Positions 21,559 through 32,764 are shown, numbered from the stretch's first letter. The stretch is 64,000 nucleotides of DNA from Branchipolynoe longqiensis (GCA_030323885.1 CM059193.1:96983937-97047936), one strand, 5' to 3'. Numbers and translations: made by a program. The notes: generated by a model from the letters alone, not told the origin.

Positions 21559-21625
21559 ATTGCTGGACCGGACGTGCTTCCCTCTCCCTATCCCATGTCT
21601 ATCCGAGGCTCATACCTCGGTAAAA
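21559..21625 (+). repeat. DIRS copy 1 right inverted terminal repeat
   Basis: ATTGCTGGACCGGACGTGC... to CTCGGTAAAA, complementary to 16511-16579. Confidence 0.85.
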
Positions 21626-21684
21626 CAACAGTTATCCATCATCTATACCAGGGTAACATTCGTCTAACTAATCTATATATAGAT
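21626..21684. repeat. 49-bp segment bordering the DIRS terminus plus TA run
   Basis: CAACAGTTATCCATCATCTA through CTAACTAATCT is repeated in inverse orientation at 34437-34458 plus 35241-35271, where it lies between two DIRS termini. It supplies the empty site for the Harbinger-like MITE. Confidence 0.75.
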
Positions 21685-22415
21685 ATGTATACACATGAAG
21701 TAGGCGAGACTACACAACGGCGGAAATGCGGGCTGGGCTGATTAGCTCGCCCTCTGAAATGCGGGCTACTCACCAGGCTCGCATATGCCACCATTTGCGG
21801 GGCAGGGTTCCCTGCTGTAATGCGTTGCTAGGACATGTCAATTGTGACTTTCCTAGCAACGATGGAAGGTCCATCGCTTGTGCTCCGACCCATGAGATGT
21901 GTTTCTGCATGCTCTGATGTTTAGACAAGATTTAGGCTTTTATGGTCGAAATTCCAAACTGATTTCACTTAACAAATACGGGAGGGGATACACTTATTGT
22001 ACTTAGTCGTTATTCAGTGAAATTGAACTATGAAAGAACTCTTACATTGTTAGTTAGGGTAAGAATAAAGCTGTGAGCTATTAAGAAGTAATTGGAACGT
22101 TCCTTGCATTCTTTACTATTCTCAAGTCTTATATTATTAACCGCTATGGTCAACCTGAAATTGATATTCGATTGTTCTATAAATGTATTTAATTAAGGGC
22201 CTTCCGCCCCATGGACTGTATGGAGTCAAACTTCCCATCTCCAGGGATATAGTGGCCACCTTTATAGCCTGGGTCAAGTTAGCGTGAAGGCAGTCAACCG
22301 GTGGCGGGACAAGAGGTGACAGTGGCCCGGCGGCATGCCTGGAAATTCACATGGAAACATTTATATATTAACCTGTAGGCTGGCCTTAAGCGGGGGTGAA
22401 ATAGCCGAACGGTTA
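21685..22415 (+). repeat. Unidentified repeat R, copy a
   Basis: From TGAAGTAGGCGAGACTA to GAAATAGCCGAACGGTTAA this matches 26515-27485 in reverse orientation. Shared blocks include AATGCGGGCT, TAGCAACG, GGAACGTTCCTTGCATTCTT, TATGGTCAACCTGA and TTCCATGTGAA. An AATAAAGC.GTGAGCT block resembles an LTR polyadenylation region, and the ends TG..CA would permit a solo LTR. No coding capacity. Confidence 0.7.
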
Positions 22416-22500
22416 AACATACATACACATATAATGATATATATTCATATATAAACATGTATATACAAATACACATATATACACATATATATACATATGG
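22416..22500. repeat. (TA/CA)n microsatellite
   Basis: ATACATACACATATAATGATATATATTCA-type repeat. Confidence 0.8.
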
Positions 22501-23164
22501 GTCGTTCTCAGAAGTTGTGTACCAATAGTGTGACATCAGTACCACACAATCAAAATGCTGTCAAAGTCCTATAAACAAGTTTCTGACAGTTTTAAGTAGG
22601 TCAAATGATGCTCACACCCACTAAATAGCAGTATAGCATGGAAACCAATCTGACTCCAAAATCAAATAGTTTCCACACAAAGCTTGACAATTTCAGGATT
22701 GATTTTTTACTATACCATAACTGGGTCCATGCATAGAGTGTCAAATGGTGAAAATAGTTCCTGTGCTGTATCTGTACTCAGTGTTTGATACAGAGTTTCA
22801 TAGTACTTGCAAGTGGAAACGAAATGTTACGATGTTAATGACTCCAGCAAAGGTTAACTATTTCATCATTTTTATAATTCTTTTAGAAATAAATGTCTTC
22901 AACTTAATGAAGACATTGTATATGACCATTTGAAGTGAAATTTGCTGTTGTTCAGAGGTTTTCATTAAGTTTGTGACACTATATTTTCAATGCTGTTGAC
23001 AATGTCACAAATTAGTGATGTAATTTTTTATGTTTTTAGCTACATCGATCACAATAAGATACATAATACACAATTATTTTTTGTTTGGGTAAATATGTTT
23101 ATTCTGCTGAATAAGTATTTTGTCAGTGCCGAAGCACTGGTCTTCCAGCCATTTTTCAATTCAG
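22501..23164 (+). repeat. Interspersed repeat containing the empty Gypsy site
   Basis: 22855-23010 is the uninterrupted version of 1376-1478 plus 14309-14380. GTTCAGAGGTTTTCATTAAG spans the insertion point with a single AGAG (22957-22963 region). The rest of the stretch has no coding capacity and no readable TIR. Confidence 0.8.
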
Positions 23165-23830
23165 GGTTATTTACACAAAAGGTATATAGAATACGGTGTA
23201 CAGTACCTGTTGAATACACAATTTGCACCATGTAACACAATGAAATTCTGAAACCCAAATGTTCCATTCCAATATGGTACAGTGATGTCATATAACCAGA
23301 TCAATATTAGTCAGATCAATGTGAGTATTTACATAATATTTAGAATGTAAACAGAAGAAATCGTAGCAGAAGTGAAGTTGATTTGGGGCGCTTACAGGTG
23401 GCGCCCCATTCACGCGCGCTCCGATCGGTACAGGTGCGCGACTCCTAATACATGTAATACATCGAAATATAATAAATTGGAGAAGAACCTTAGGATCTAC
23501 GTTATTTATAGTATTATAATTAATTATAATACACGTATTCAGTTAGTGAACTTGGAGTAAGTCTTAATGTTCAGTTGAAGTTAGGCAAGCGGTATAAAAA
23601 TGTTGGTTTGTTTGGAAAATTCTAGTGTAACTCTAATGTAGTTAGTTATGTGAGTTAATGAATTATGTTGTTGGGGTGGGGTTGTTAATAATACACGGAC
23701 CAGCTGTGACCAGTGAAGCAGTGGGACCAATCCCAGTGCATTTAGGTCTTAAATTTTACATTTTTACCGGGACTGTCTCTGTCATTGTATATGGTTGACT
23801 GGAGATAACAGAGGAACAGCAACAAATTAA
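23165..23830 (-). mobile_element. Deletion derivative of a YR element (relative of 43478-46412)
   Basis: The left block 23165-23312 matches 43478-43630, and the right block 23633-23830 matches 45742-45777 plus 46250-46412, in the same order and orientation. The ~320-bp middle has neither ORF1 nor ORF2 of the longer copy. Ends are GGTTATTTACAC and CAGCAACAAATTAA. This defines the outer limits of that family and looks like a short non-autonomous form. Confidence 0.65.
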
Positions 23831-23914
23831 GAAAGTGGGGGGTGGGGGGGGGGAGAAACTGAGGCTGAAGGTTTGGTGGTCTGCCACTTACGGTATGGTG
23901 ACACCATGGAACAT
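23831..23914. other. G-rich linker
   Basis: GTGGGGGGTGGGGGGGGGAG between the YR derivative and a LINE 3' end. Nothing else seen. Confidence 0.5.
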
Positions 23915-24660
23915 GCTTTACTGCACCTGCATAAGGGCCTGCCCAATCCGATGTACTCTTAGTGAGTTTTTAAATTCTAGGTAACAGGACGCTTCCCTGG
24001 TTCTGGTTGGTAGGTTGTTCCACATCATGCTGCCTTTGTAAATTGGTGCTTTAATTAGTGTGTTTGTGGAAGGCTTGGGGACTTTGAGTAGAGTGGAATC
24101 AGCCCGTCTAGTATTCCTTTCTGTGTTTTCTATATATTGGGTATCTCTGGCTCTTCTGTAGATAACTGATAGGAGATGTGAATCTCTTCTAACCATTAGG
24201 TAATCTAGGTTTGCTTTGTCATGCATTTCCAGAACACTTAGTGTTTTGCCCCAATAAATTGTTCTTAATGCCCAGTTTTGGATCCTTTGTAGCTTAGTCA
24301 GTTGCTGCTTTGTGAGCAATCCATAACTTATATCATTATAGTCTATTATTGGTAGAACTGTTGATTTATATAGCAGTAGGGCAGTGTTTTTGCTTATGAA
24401 GATCCACATCTTTCTGATTGTAGTCTAGCCGGAGTTAGTCTAGCCAGCTGTTGATTCCCATTTAAGGTAGAATCAATTACTGTTCCTAAGTACTTGTATG
24501 CACTTGCCTCCTTAATTTGGTTTCCGCCAATATGCAGTATTATGGGTTGTGCCCTTGCCTTCCTTGCTTTGGTGCCATAAATGACAAGCTCAGTTTTATT
24601 GGTGTTAAGGGATAGTTTGTTTTCACTACACCACAGGTTAACCCTGGTCAGCACTGTCCG
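23915..24660 (-). pseudogene. LINE (CR1/L2/Jockey-like) reverse transcriptase C-terminal fragment
   Basis: On the minus strand the frames 24654-24394 and 24409-23918 read LSLNTNKTELVIYG, YKYLGTVID, then LPIIDYNDISYG, KLQRIQNWALRTIY. These are the thumb and C-terminal region that follow YADD in CR1/L2/Jockey-like non-LTR retrotransposons. The two parts are offset by a frameshift near 24,400. The YADD core and everything upstream are missing, as expected of a 5'-truncated LINE copy. No target duplication could be defined. Confidence 0.8.
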
Positions 24661-25092
24661 AACCTGATCGGCTGCTAATTAACATTTACTTTTGATCTAA
24701 GATATCTCCCACATTGTGCATGTTATTCGTAACATGGGTAATTTACGGGGCGGAGAACCATATAGCACTGCGACTCGGGTGGTGCCACCTAGCGTAAGAG
24801 CCACACACCACCGCTGCTCCCCACGCCATCTAGCGGATCCCCTCGAGTAACTCCACCACCGCCTCCAGGGGCGCCCGGCGTGACTCGACCCACCCTCACC
24901 CACGCCAACGTCACATGATCACCCACCTCCCGGTTCAAACCATCACAACCATTCCTCCAGCAGTCAAAGGAACACTGATCCATTTTCCTAACGCAACGTA
25001 AGACTTCAGAAATGCCGAACGCCAGAAAAACAGCAAAGAAAGCATGAAAGAATGACACTCCTAAGCCGCGCAGCAGACCAAGGAAAACACAG
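24661..25092 (+). other. Leader of a YR-element gag locus
   Basis: 24712-24760 (CATTGTGCATGTT..AACATGGGTAATTT.CG) matches 41117-41155 upstream of the related gag-like gene. It therefore marks a shared 5' region about 250-350 bases before the ORF. Confidence 0.5.
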
Positions 25093-26269
25093 ATGGAGCT
25101 GGTGCCGCAGGAAACCACTACCTACACATCCCCGGAGCCCCATCCGAGGAGGGAAGCCAACATGGCGGCACGCGAGCCCACGCCGTCAACATCCAGCCAG
25201 GCGAACACTACCGACATGATGATACAGGCTGTCAATATGGCAGTCAGCTCAGCCATCGCGGCACAGATGTCGAGCATCAGGTCGGAAATGGCTGGCAGGA
25301 TGGAGGCGTTTGAGCGAGGATCCAGGACGACGAAGAAATCCGCACAGGAGGGTGCTGACACCCTGTCAGAGGACTCTGACAGTGACATCGACAGTGACAG
25401 CGCACATGTCCCCATACCGGATATACAGCTTGAACGCCACCCACACGTGGTGAAAGACTTTGCCGCACCCAGGACTGCACCAGTGAAAAATAGGAAGACA
25501 CGGAGAACTAAACCACAGAGGGCGAACGTAGTGACGAACGATGGACAATATACAACAAAGCCCCGATGCTGGGAGGAAGCCACATACGATACAATGCGCG
25601 GTGCAACCGCAACCACGGGGAGGAGGATGAACCCACTACCCACATCTCCGAGCTGCTTGTCGCAGCCGGTGCAACCTTTCAAAAGAAAAAAGGTAAATAT
25701 CTTGGCTTCCACACCTTTATGTAATCCGGGGCGATGAGAGGGAGAAGATTGGTCTTAGTGAGGCGACCTGGCCTGAATACTTTGAAGCGGTATGTGCAAT
25801 GCTCAGGGCGCCCGAGATACCTGACTCATGGATGGACCCAATCATCGACCACATACCCCAGCTCGCTGCGATGGCGAAAGATTGGCAATGGGAGACATGC
25901 CGGCTCTGGTCCGAGCAGGTGTTCTCCATGATTGACGACCGACGGCTGCCAAACGGGTGGCTTGACCAGTATGCAGTAAAAGACATCCAGCGGGACGTCT
26001 TTGGCGTGGGAGTACGGGCGGGCAACACAACCCAGCATAAGAACGCTAACCGCCCGACATATAGTGGTACCCAGGTAACAAGCAGCTCCTCCGGCGCTAG
26101 CAAGCGCCGGCAGGACTTCAACCGAGACACGGATGGGAAGCCATGTCACCCATGGAACTGGGGGAATAACTCTGGCTTCTCAGCAACACATGAACAAATG
26201 CCAGATAGGAAGGTGCATGTGTGGGCGTGGTGCGCCAACAAGTACCACTGCTCAAACATGCACAAATAG
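25093..26269 (+). pseudogene. Gag-like ORF1 of a YR retrotransposon, frameshifted
   Basis: The first frame, 25093-25737, is rich in Ser/Thr/Asp and basic residues (AAREPTPSTSS; acidic DSDSDIDSDS). The protein continues in another frame from about 25736: GLSEATWPEYFEAV, WQWETCRLWSEQVFSMID, LPNGW, KDIQRD. It ends with a degenerate zinc motif, CHPWN..GFSATH..VHVWAWC. The 42-kb homologue shows CGFASSH..HVCDWC, so one Cys of the cluster is lost here. Such C..WN..CGF..H..HVC.WC tails are seen in ORF1 of DIRS/Ngaro-type elements. Function is inferred as nucleic-acid-binding Gag. No RT follows. Confidence 0.6.
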
Positions 26270-26514
26270 AAGAATTAGTTCTTATTTTTCTGGCAAAATG
26301 ATAACCTCAACTATCTTTTTCCTTCACATGATCAGTATACATATGGACAAGAGTTGACTACTCATCAAAAAAATGAGGAAAATACATAATATTCATTTTT
26401 GACCCTGATGTAACACTTTGGTCCCATTGACCATGAAACGACCTTTATGCATATATGTAGATATATATACATATATGTCCATATATATAATATATATATA
26501 CACATATATATACA
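26270..26514. repeat. Unassigned AT-rich sequence and (TATACA)n microsatellite
   Basis: 26440-26520 is TATATACATATA repeat. The preceding 170 bases hold nothing recognisable. Confidence 0.6.
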
Positions 26515-27485
26515 TATATTTAACTGTTCGGCTATTTCGCCCCCACCTAAGGCGAGCCTACGTGTTAATTTATATGATTATTTCCATGTGAAATTCCTGG
26601 GCCTGCCGCCAGCCACCACCTCCTCTCGTCCCATCTGCAGGTAGACCGTCTTCGTCGTTGTAATTCCTGGGCTAAGGGCGGACAGCCAGAGTATCATAGA
26701 AAAATGGTTTTGTCCCTCCCCCGCATTTAGTTAATAATGAAGTTACTTATTATTTCAACTACTGGCTCTCCTCCCCGCCATGTGGTGTGTGCTAAATTAC
26801 TTGAATTAATCCAGAACTAAGCAGATACTCCCTGTGGAGTTACCGCTGTCACTGATAATCAGCCTATGTTAATGTTTTTACTCCGATAAATATAACTATG
26901 TTAATTCCAGTTAATAATATGTCTATTAATAATATGTCTATTAATATCCCTGCAGAAGGGTTGATTGGCTGCTTAAGGCCTACCAGGCAGAGGGCCCTTA
27001 ATTACATATAAAACAAACGAATATCACTATCAGGTTGACCATAGTGGTTAACATACATGAAGACTGGGGAATACTAAAGAATGCAAGGAACGTTCCAATC
27101 ACTTTTTAAGAGCTCACGGCTTTATTCTTACCCTACTAATACAATCCGGTTGGTGAATAATAATCAAAACGCATAAATACCCCCCTTCGCCTCATGATTA
27201 CTTTAAAAACAATTCAGAATTCCGACAATAAAAGCCTAAATCTCATCTAAAGCATCAGAGCGTGCCGAAACACGTCCGATGGGTCTGAGCCTGACCTCCC
27301 TTCCATTGCCAGGAAAGTCACAATTGACGACTCCTAGCAACGAGTTACAGCCGTGAACCCAGCCCCACATTTGATGGTTGATGCGGGCCTGTCCCACGAG
27401 CAGCCCGCATTAGAAAATGCGGGCTGCCTGACCCAGGCCCGCAACGGTCATAGCTCGAGTATAGTCTCGCCCACTTCATATATAT
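26515..27485 (-). repeat. Unidentified repeat R, copy b (inverted)
   Basis: Reverse-complement relative of 21685-22415 with the same end blocks (TTAACTGTTCGGCTATTTCG and TAGTCTCGCCCACTTC). It is about 240 bp longer, mostly between 26,650 and 27,000. Copies a and b enclose 4.1 kb as an inverted pair. Confidence 0.7.
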
Positions 27486-27560
27486 ACATATATATCATAT
27501 ATATGTATATGTATGCATATACATATATAACTTTACATATATGTGCATATATATATAAAT
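27486..27560. repeat. (TATACA)n microsatellite
   Basis: TA-rich array. It occupies the place where the left part of DIRS copy 2 should be. Confidence 0.8.
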
Positions 27561-27578
27561 TTTACCCGCGGGTGGGAG

Positions 27579-27681
27579 AAGTGTACGGACCAGAGAGCGT
27601 GGGCCATATGGTTGGTTTCACTACCACACACCTACGGCATAAACTTAGCTTACACGCCTGTACTGAGAACATTGTAAAACA
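27579..27681 (+). repeat. 103-bp direct repeat, left copy (DIRS 5' region)
   Basis: AAGTGTACGGACCAGAGAGC through AACATTGTAAAACA is identical by eye to 29895-29997 and homologous to 17,622-17,740 in DIRS copy 1. Confidence 0.9.
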
Positions 27682-28306
27682 ACTTTGAATCAATAAAACT
27701 GCTCTGGGTGCTCTTATTACAATTACCTGCGTAAACCGTGCAACATGAAGGATTTATAACCTTGAAACCGAAAATCGCCCCATGCAGAACGAATTCGGTG
27801 TCAGGGTCAACGTCCCCCCCGGCAAAGCAATCACAGAAACAGCGGCATGGTTTAATCTGAGATAAATGATTTGCTATATAGTGCGTGCACAGGCACGTAG
27901 CGGCCGAACAAGCGGCAGTGACAGTAAAGGTGACCCTTTCATTAGAGTAAGTGTCAAGGGCGGACACACAAAGGCCTTGCCCAAAGGCCTTAACACTCAA
28001 CCAGTCAATGTTAGCCGCTTCAAGGGCATAGTGTAACAAGGGGTTGGCTAGTTGGCACGGGGGGCGGGGGCAGACAGCCCCGCCCCCCGCGCCAACACGT
28101 GCGGTTATTACCGGCGCGCTACCAAGGCAACCTGCGCCCGAAGGGCCTGATTTGTCGGCGTCTCGGGGGCGGACAATGTGGCAGTTAACGCCATTAGTGT
28201 GGCTCACAATGCCTGTGCTGGTAATGACTTGACTAGGGGCGCCTACCTGGCGACAATTAGAGTTGCTGGGACACATACCCACTCCCATTACATCAAAACA
28301 ATGCAC
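27682..28306 (-). pseudogene. ORF2 N-terminal fragment of a YR retroelement
   Basis: The frame contains NIDWLSVKAFGQG, ANHLSQIKPCRCF and GGDVDPDTEFVLHGAIFGF. The block IKPCR.F..CF..GDVDPD.E.VL.G also occurs in 44439-43702, and the DPD..F.L.G..GF pattern is seen at the start of RT polyproteins of DIRS/Ngaro elements. The reading frame runs out of the insertion at 27682, and the last ~10 codons are DIRS sequence. No RT catalytic motif is present. A donor-like CAG|GTAAT occurs near 27,725 on this strand. Confidence 0.55.
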
Positions 28307-28462
28307 AAAATCGTCAGTACCGGCTTCAGAAAGATGGGGGGGTGTAACAACCGGCGTTATGTCGAGGCCTGGGCGGGAGTTTGAGTCTGAAGCGACATAG
28401 CCATCAGTAGCAAATACACAATTGCGAACTTTTCTCCGACCCCGACCCCGGCCTCTCGGTAT

Positions 28463-29359
28463 TCATTCCTTACGACAATTCCCCCTAATGTGTGACTTGC
28501 TCCCGCAGCGGGAGCACCAATGCCCGAAATTGCAGGTTCTCTCGTCTCTGCTGCAGCCCTCAGTTTTATTGTAAGAAAAACAGGGCTTCTTCCCGTCTTT
28601 AGAGAAAAGTTGGCCCGAGCTGCCCTTTACACCCCTGGTTGTTCTCTGACTGTCTCTGGCAGACTGGGTCCGCATAAACTCAAAAGCGTAATATTTAAGA
28701 GCTAGTTTGGGGTTTCCATCGCAGAAGGCATCGTAGCCCTCAGCGACGGCAAGTTTCCAGACTGCAAGATCATACTTAGCATGCGATTGGTCCTGGAACT
28801 TCCCCGTTTTCGCTTTCCCGCAAATATACTTCATATGTTTAACGACATGCCTCAGCTCCCGCAAGTCCAAATCCTTTTTATCGAGGATCCAACCGCAGCA
28901 CGACTCCAGCACCTCGAAGGGGGACAATTTCTTTAAGTCTTTACGGTCCTCTAAGTATCTATGCAGAGACCACTTACTGCGCTTCCTTCGTTCCCGACTT
29001 GTTGTCCCGTCCGAGGTGCTTGAGCTTGATGAATGTCGGCGTCGTCGTCGGTGCCGCCGGTCATGAGAGCCGCTCGTCCTCCGACTGGTGCTCCTGCCTC
29101 TCTTGTACCTGGTCGTCAGCTCGGCCGCTTCGCCCGCCAGGCGGCGTTCGCGACGGTCGAGTTCAGCGCAGCGCTTCCGGCGCTGCAGAGCCCGCTCCTT
29201 TTCAGCTATCGCGGCCTCCCTCTCGTCCAACTCGCTGTCGCTTGGCGGCGCCTTGGACGAAGTTGGCGTTTGAGTCCCATCCGCCATCGGCGAAGATCCG
29301 CCATCGTCGGACATTGCACTCACTTTCTCCGACACTCGTTTGGCGTGCCTAGTCTGCAT
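28463..29359 (-). CDS. Gag-like ORF1 of a YR retroelement (CCCH plus CCHC zinc fingers)
   Basis: 298 residues from the ATG at 29359. An acidic/Ser-rich N-terminus is followed by a charged helix (EAAIAEKERALQRRKRC) and an Arg/Ser-rich stretch (HDRRHRRRRRHSSSSS). A conserved central domain (LSPFEVLESCCGWILDKKD) comes next. The C-terminus has a CX8CX6CX3H zinc finger (CFSYNKTEGC...HWC) directly followed by a CX2CX4HX4C knuckle (CSRCGSKSHIRGNC). This architecture, shared with 45621-44458, fits a nucleic-acid-binding Gag of the DIRS/Ngaro group. Spacing to ORF2 is about 155 bp. The frame is intact, unlike most coding units here. Confidence 0.7.
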   Translation of the reverse strand: MQTRHAKRVSEKVSAMSDDGGSSPMADGTQTPTSSKAPPSDSELDEREAAIAEKERALQRRKRCAELDRRERRLAGEAAELTTRYKRGRSTSRRTSGSHDRRHRRRRRHSSSSSTSDGTTSRERRKRSKWSLHRYLEDRKDLKKLSPFEVLESCCGWILDKKDLDLRELRHVVKHMKYICGKAKTGKFQDQSHAKYDLAVWKLAVAEGYDAFCDGNPKLALKYYAFEFMRTQSARDSQRTTRGVKGSSGQLFSKDGKKPCFSYNKTEGCSRDERTCNFGHWCSRCGSKSHIRGNCRKE

Positions 29360-29894
29360 AGCTGCCGTAAGGCCGTAAGGCAGCTGTCGTTAACCGGGCC
29401 CCGGCCGCACGGTCCACAGTACATAACTATCAGCTGTGCCGAGTAGGTTGATGTTGGGCGATGTAAAATGTCGCAAACATTTTAAAAAACAACCAGAGTC
29501 TCTCAAATCATCCGAATGTATTTTATATAAGAATAAAATGATATTATAAAGAAGTTGATATTATAAAAAAAGTTACATTGGTCAAATGTTCCTCAAGTAA
29601 CACAATAAAATAAATAAAGCAAAAGATTGTCGAAATATAATCGACCACCACAAGGTTCAAAGTAACTGTGCACGTCGAGACAGGGCCGAAATATGTACTC
29701 GACAGTCATGAGTCAATGCTGCTTTGGTTAAATGCACATCAAGGTAAAATCAAATCGACAGAGTAACGGCTTTAGTGTCGAGGCCAATAATCGGCATAGT
29801 CGTCGACCATCATGGCGGCTTTCCCGCCATCCGCCATCTTGTTTTTTCAAACAATATGCAAGTCGACACACAATAAATATGAAAAGCCAAGACT

Positions 29895-29997
29895 AAGTGT
29901 ACGGACCAGAGAGCGTGGGCCATATGGTTGGTTTCACTACCACACACCTACGGCATAAACTTAGCTTACACGCCTGTACTGAGAACATTGTAAAACA
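29895..29997 (+). repeat. 103-bp direct repeat, right copy
   Basis: Identical by eye to 27579-27681. DIRS copy 2 continues to its right with ACGTAACTCTGTACC. Confidence 0.9.
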
Positions 29998-30261
29998 CGT
30001 AACTCTGTACCATTTATAGCTCAACCCAGGTTATACCTGGCGTCACAATTATTGTGTTCAGTTGAGAAGATTCCGGTGGTTAGTAACACTTTCCTTTGTT
30101 ACAGAAGCCACTAAGCACAACAAAGCACTGCCAGCGGCAGCCGAGGGTCACGCACCTACCGTGAATGACTCATCACTGGCACACCCGGCTCCCCCTTTCT
30201 GCAGCCCAGAGCAGACTTACCGTCTGATAGGGACAGCGTCGATCAAAACCAACCAGGGGAT

Positions 30262-31403
30262 TTGGAGGCCATGATTTCGAAAATCATGGACCAAAAGATG
30301 AGGCATATTCAGGCGATGGCCCGAGCCTCTCCTCCACCCATTCCAGATGAGGATTGGGAAGACTTTTCCGAGGACGATGACGCGGAGTCGGCTTACAAGG
30401 TTCCGAAACCGAAAGTTGCTAAAGGGATGAGTTCCCGAAGGCTTTCAAAGTAAAAAAAGTGAAAAAGTGAAAGAAGAAGACAAAGAAGAAGAAGGATTCC
30501 TCCTTGGACTCATCCCACGATTCCTCCTCAATGGAGTCCGATTCGGACACAGAACGCGTGGGTGTGTACGCAAAAATAGGAGTTAAAGTAGGCAAGAAGT
30601 GTGCAAAACCAAAGGCGAAGAAGGTCCACACAACACCCATGATGATGGAGACCATTAAGGGTCACTTCAATACCTTTAAACTGGTAGAAGTGATCAGTAA
30701 ATTGACCGAGCACATTTCGGGTATCAAAGGGATCGCAGAAACTCTGAGCAAAGAGATGGACGCTGGTATCCACCTCTCGGACGAACGCAGCAGGTTTGAA
30801 ACCGTCCTTTGCACTATTCACAAGGTGGTTTTGGGAGCGCTAACATCAGTCGCTCCCGTTGCTACCCGCATGCAGACGGAGAATAAGTTCTCCTCGTTGG
30901 CACGGGGCATGGACCGTAAAATTGCGTTACTTACAGCGGCATGCAACTACATGACCAATCGCAGATTTGAGAACGTTTTCAAATCAGTTACCACCAACGC
31001 TGGCAAGAAAGTAGCCAGATCTAAGAAAGTCACCGACAACGATGACAAAGAGTACACTCTGTACTTAGCCCCCAAGCTGGTCAAGGGGAAACCCGTAGAT
31101 AAGAGCAAGATGTTCGGGGGACAGTTGGCTCACCTCTACAAAGAAGTGGAAGTGGATAACAAGAGTGCTAAGAAAACTGACGTGAAAGGCTGGAAGTTTG
31201 ACAACTCTGCCAGGTTCCGGAGACCACGCTCGGATTTTCGGTTCCGACGAGGAGGCAGACCGGCAAGAGGGGGCCCATCCTTCGGATTCGCCCCACGAGG
31301 GAGAGGCCGAGGAGACCGTCAGCCCTCCAACTGGAGCGAGAACCGGGGATACAAAAGGGAGTTCACACCCAAACCCCAGTTCCCCAGGCCAGGGAACAAA
31401 TAA
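30262..31403 (+). pseudogene. DIRS copy 2 Gag-like ORF1, frameshifted
   Basis: Two frames overlap in function. 30262-30453 reads MEAMISKIMDQKMRHIQAM with an acidic run DEDWEDFSEDDD. 30504-31403 continues with a helical middle (LTEHISGIKGIAETLSKEMD, FENVFKSVTTNAGKKVARS) and ends in an Arg/Gly-rich tail (RFRRGGRPARGG, PRGRGRGDR). An A-rich low-complexity stretch near 30,445-30,500 is the likely site of the frame change. Position before the RT and the basic, disordered tail suggest the Gag of DIRS elements. No zinc knuckle is visible. An upstream frame 30062-30274 may add N-terminal sequence. Confidence 0.65.
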
Positions 31404-31441
31404 CATGTTCCACGCAAACACTCCAGCCATCAGCCCCAGAC

Positions 31442-32764
31442 ATGGTTATGGAAGAGACACAGACTTACGTAAGCATGTTAAAAGCAGGAAACATCTTAAA
31501 TTGTCTAGAGCAGTGGCAGAACATTACAACAGATAAGGAAATTCTGAACATTGTAAAAGGAGTCAAAATTCCATTTCTGAACTGCCTAAACAAAAGAGAA
31601 TCCCTTTCCCGTATAACTTTAATCCGGAAGAAAAAGAACAAATACATATTCAAGTAAATCTTTGTGAAGCAAAAGGCATTATAGAGCAGGTACGGCATAC
31701 AAAAGGTGAATTCATCTCAAATGTATTTTCTAGACCGAAACCGAATGGCGAAATAAGAATGATTTTAGACTTAACCAAGTTAAACGAGATAGTGGCATAT
31801 CAGCATTTCAAAATGTTCTCACTGGAAACAGCTCGAGATTTGAATACACCCGATGCATGGCTAGCCAGTGTCGACTTAAGGGATGCCTATTATACGGTAC
31901 CAATCTGTAAGAACGACAGAACATTCTTAAGATTGATTTGGCATGAAACACTTTTCGAATATACGTGTTTACCCAACGGGTTGGCTTGTGCACCCCGTCT
32001 GTTTACCAAATTGCTAAAACCAATTTTTTCAATAATCATATATTGATGACTCATTTATTATGGGAGAGACTTTCGATCAGTGCCAAAAAGCAGTCACGGA
32101 ATTATGCCATCTGTTAACATTGCTGGGTTTTTACATACATAAAAATAAGTCTGTTTTTCTCCCGACAACAAAATTAAAATGCTTAGGGTTCATCTTAAAT
32201 AGCAAAACAATGATGGTGTCGCTTACACAACAGAAACTAGATAAGTTTCAGGTTACGGCCAACCAGTTGATAGACATATATAGGCCAAAGATAAGACAGG
32301 TCGCCATCCTTATCGGCATTATGATATCGTATGCCCCAGCTATTCTATATGGGGGAGTGCACATAAAGTCATTGGAAATAGACAAAAATCTAGCATTATC
32401 ACGAGCTAAAGGTAATTTCGAAAAGAAAATGACTATTTCAGATGAAGGATTAGCAGATATCCTATGGTGGTTGGAACATATTAATGACTCTCCCAATCCC
32501 ATTAGGATGGGAGAACCCAACACTGTCGTTACGACTGATGCTTCATTACAAGGTTGGGGAGCACATCGCAACGATGTAGCGACAGGAGGAAGATGGTTAG
32601 AAAGTGAGAGTTCAGATCATATAAATATTCTAGAATTAAGAACTATCTACCTAGGTTTAGCGAGCCTCGTAAAAGTACCCCAAAACAATGTTCACATTCT
32701 AACTGATAACACAACAGCTATGGCTTATGTCAGAAACATGGGAGGCACTAAGTCTACACTGTAA
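31442..32764 (+). pseudogene. DIRS copy 2 reverse transcriptase and RNase H
   Basis: Segments in two or more frames: IRMILDLTKLNEIV and SVDLRDAYYTVPI (RT motifs with the first catalytic Asp), LIWHETLFEYTCLPNGLA, then after a frame change near 32,040 YIDDSFIMGE (catalytic YIDD). RNase H follows: VVTTDASLQGWGAH, NILELRTIYLGL, ILTDNTTAMAYVRNMGG. The pattern TCLPNGLA..FTKLLKP is characteristic of DIRS RTs. Frame changes near 31,615, 32,040 and 32,755 disable it. Confidence 0.85.

Larger units (their letters stand above)
16511..21625 (+). mobile_element. DIRS-type retrotransposon, decayed copy 1
   Basis: The left end (TTTTACCTCGGTATA) and the right end (ATACCTCGGTAAAA) are inverted repeats that extend about 67-69 bases and include GGAGAGGGAAGCACGTCCGG and its complement. 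Inside, in order, are remnants of reverse transcriptase, RNase H and tyrosine recombinase like those of copy 2 at 30-34 kb. The gag region cannot be read. It is heavily mutated, with a duplicated RT segment and repeat arrays at 18.0-19.3 kb. No target duplication is expected for YR elements, and none is seen. Confidence 0.8.
27682..29894 (-). mobile_element. YR retroelement fragment inserted in DIRS copy 2
   Basis: A 2.2-kb segment between two identical 103-bp copies of DIRS sequence. On the minus strand it carries a leader (29894-29360), an intact gag-like ORF1 (29359-28463) and the start of ORF2 (28306 onward), which is cut off at 27682. The element is therefore 3'-truncated and lacks RT and recombinase. 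It is related to the 43.7-45.6 kb locus through the ORF2 N-terminus. Confidence 0.7.
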
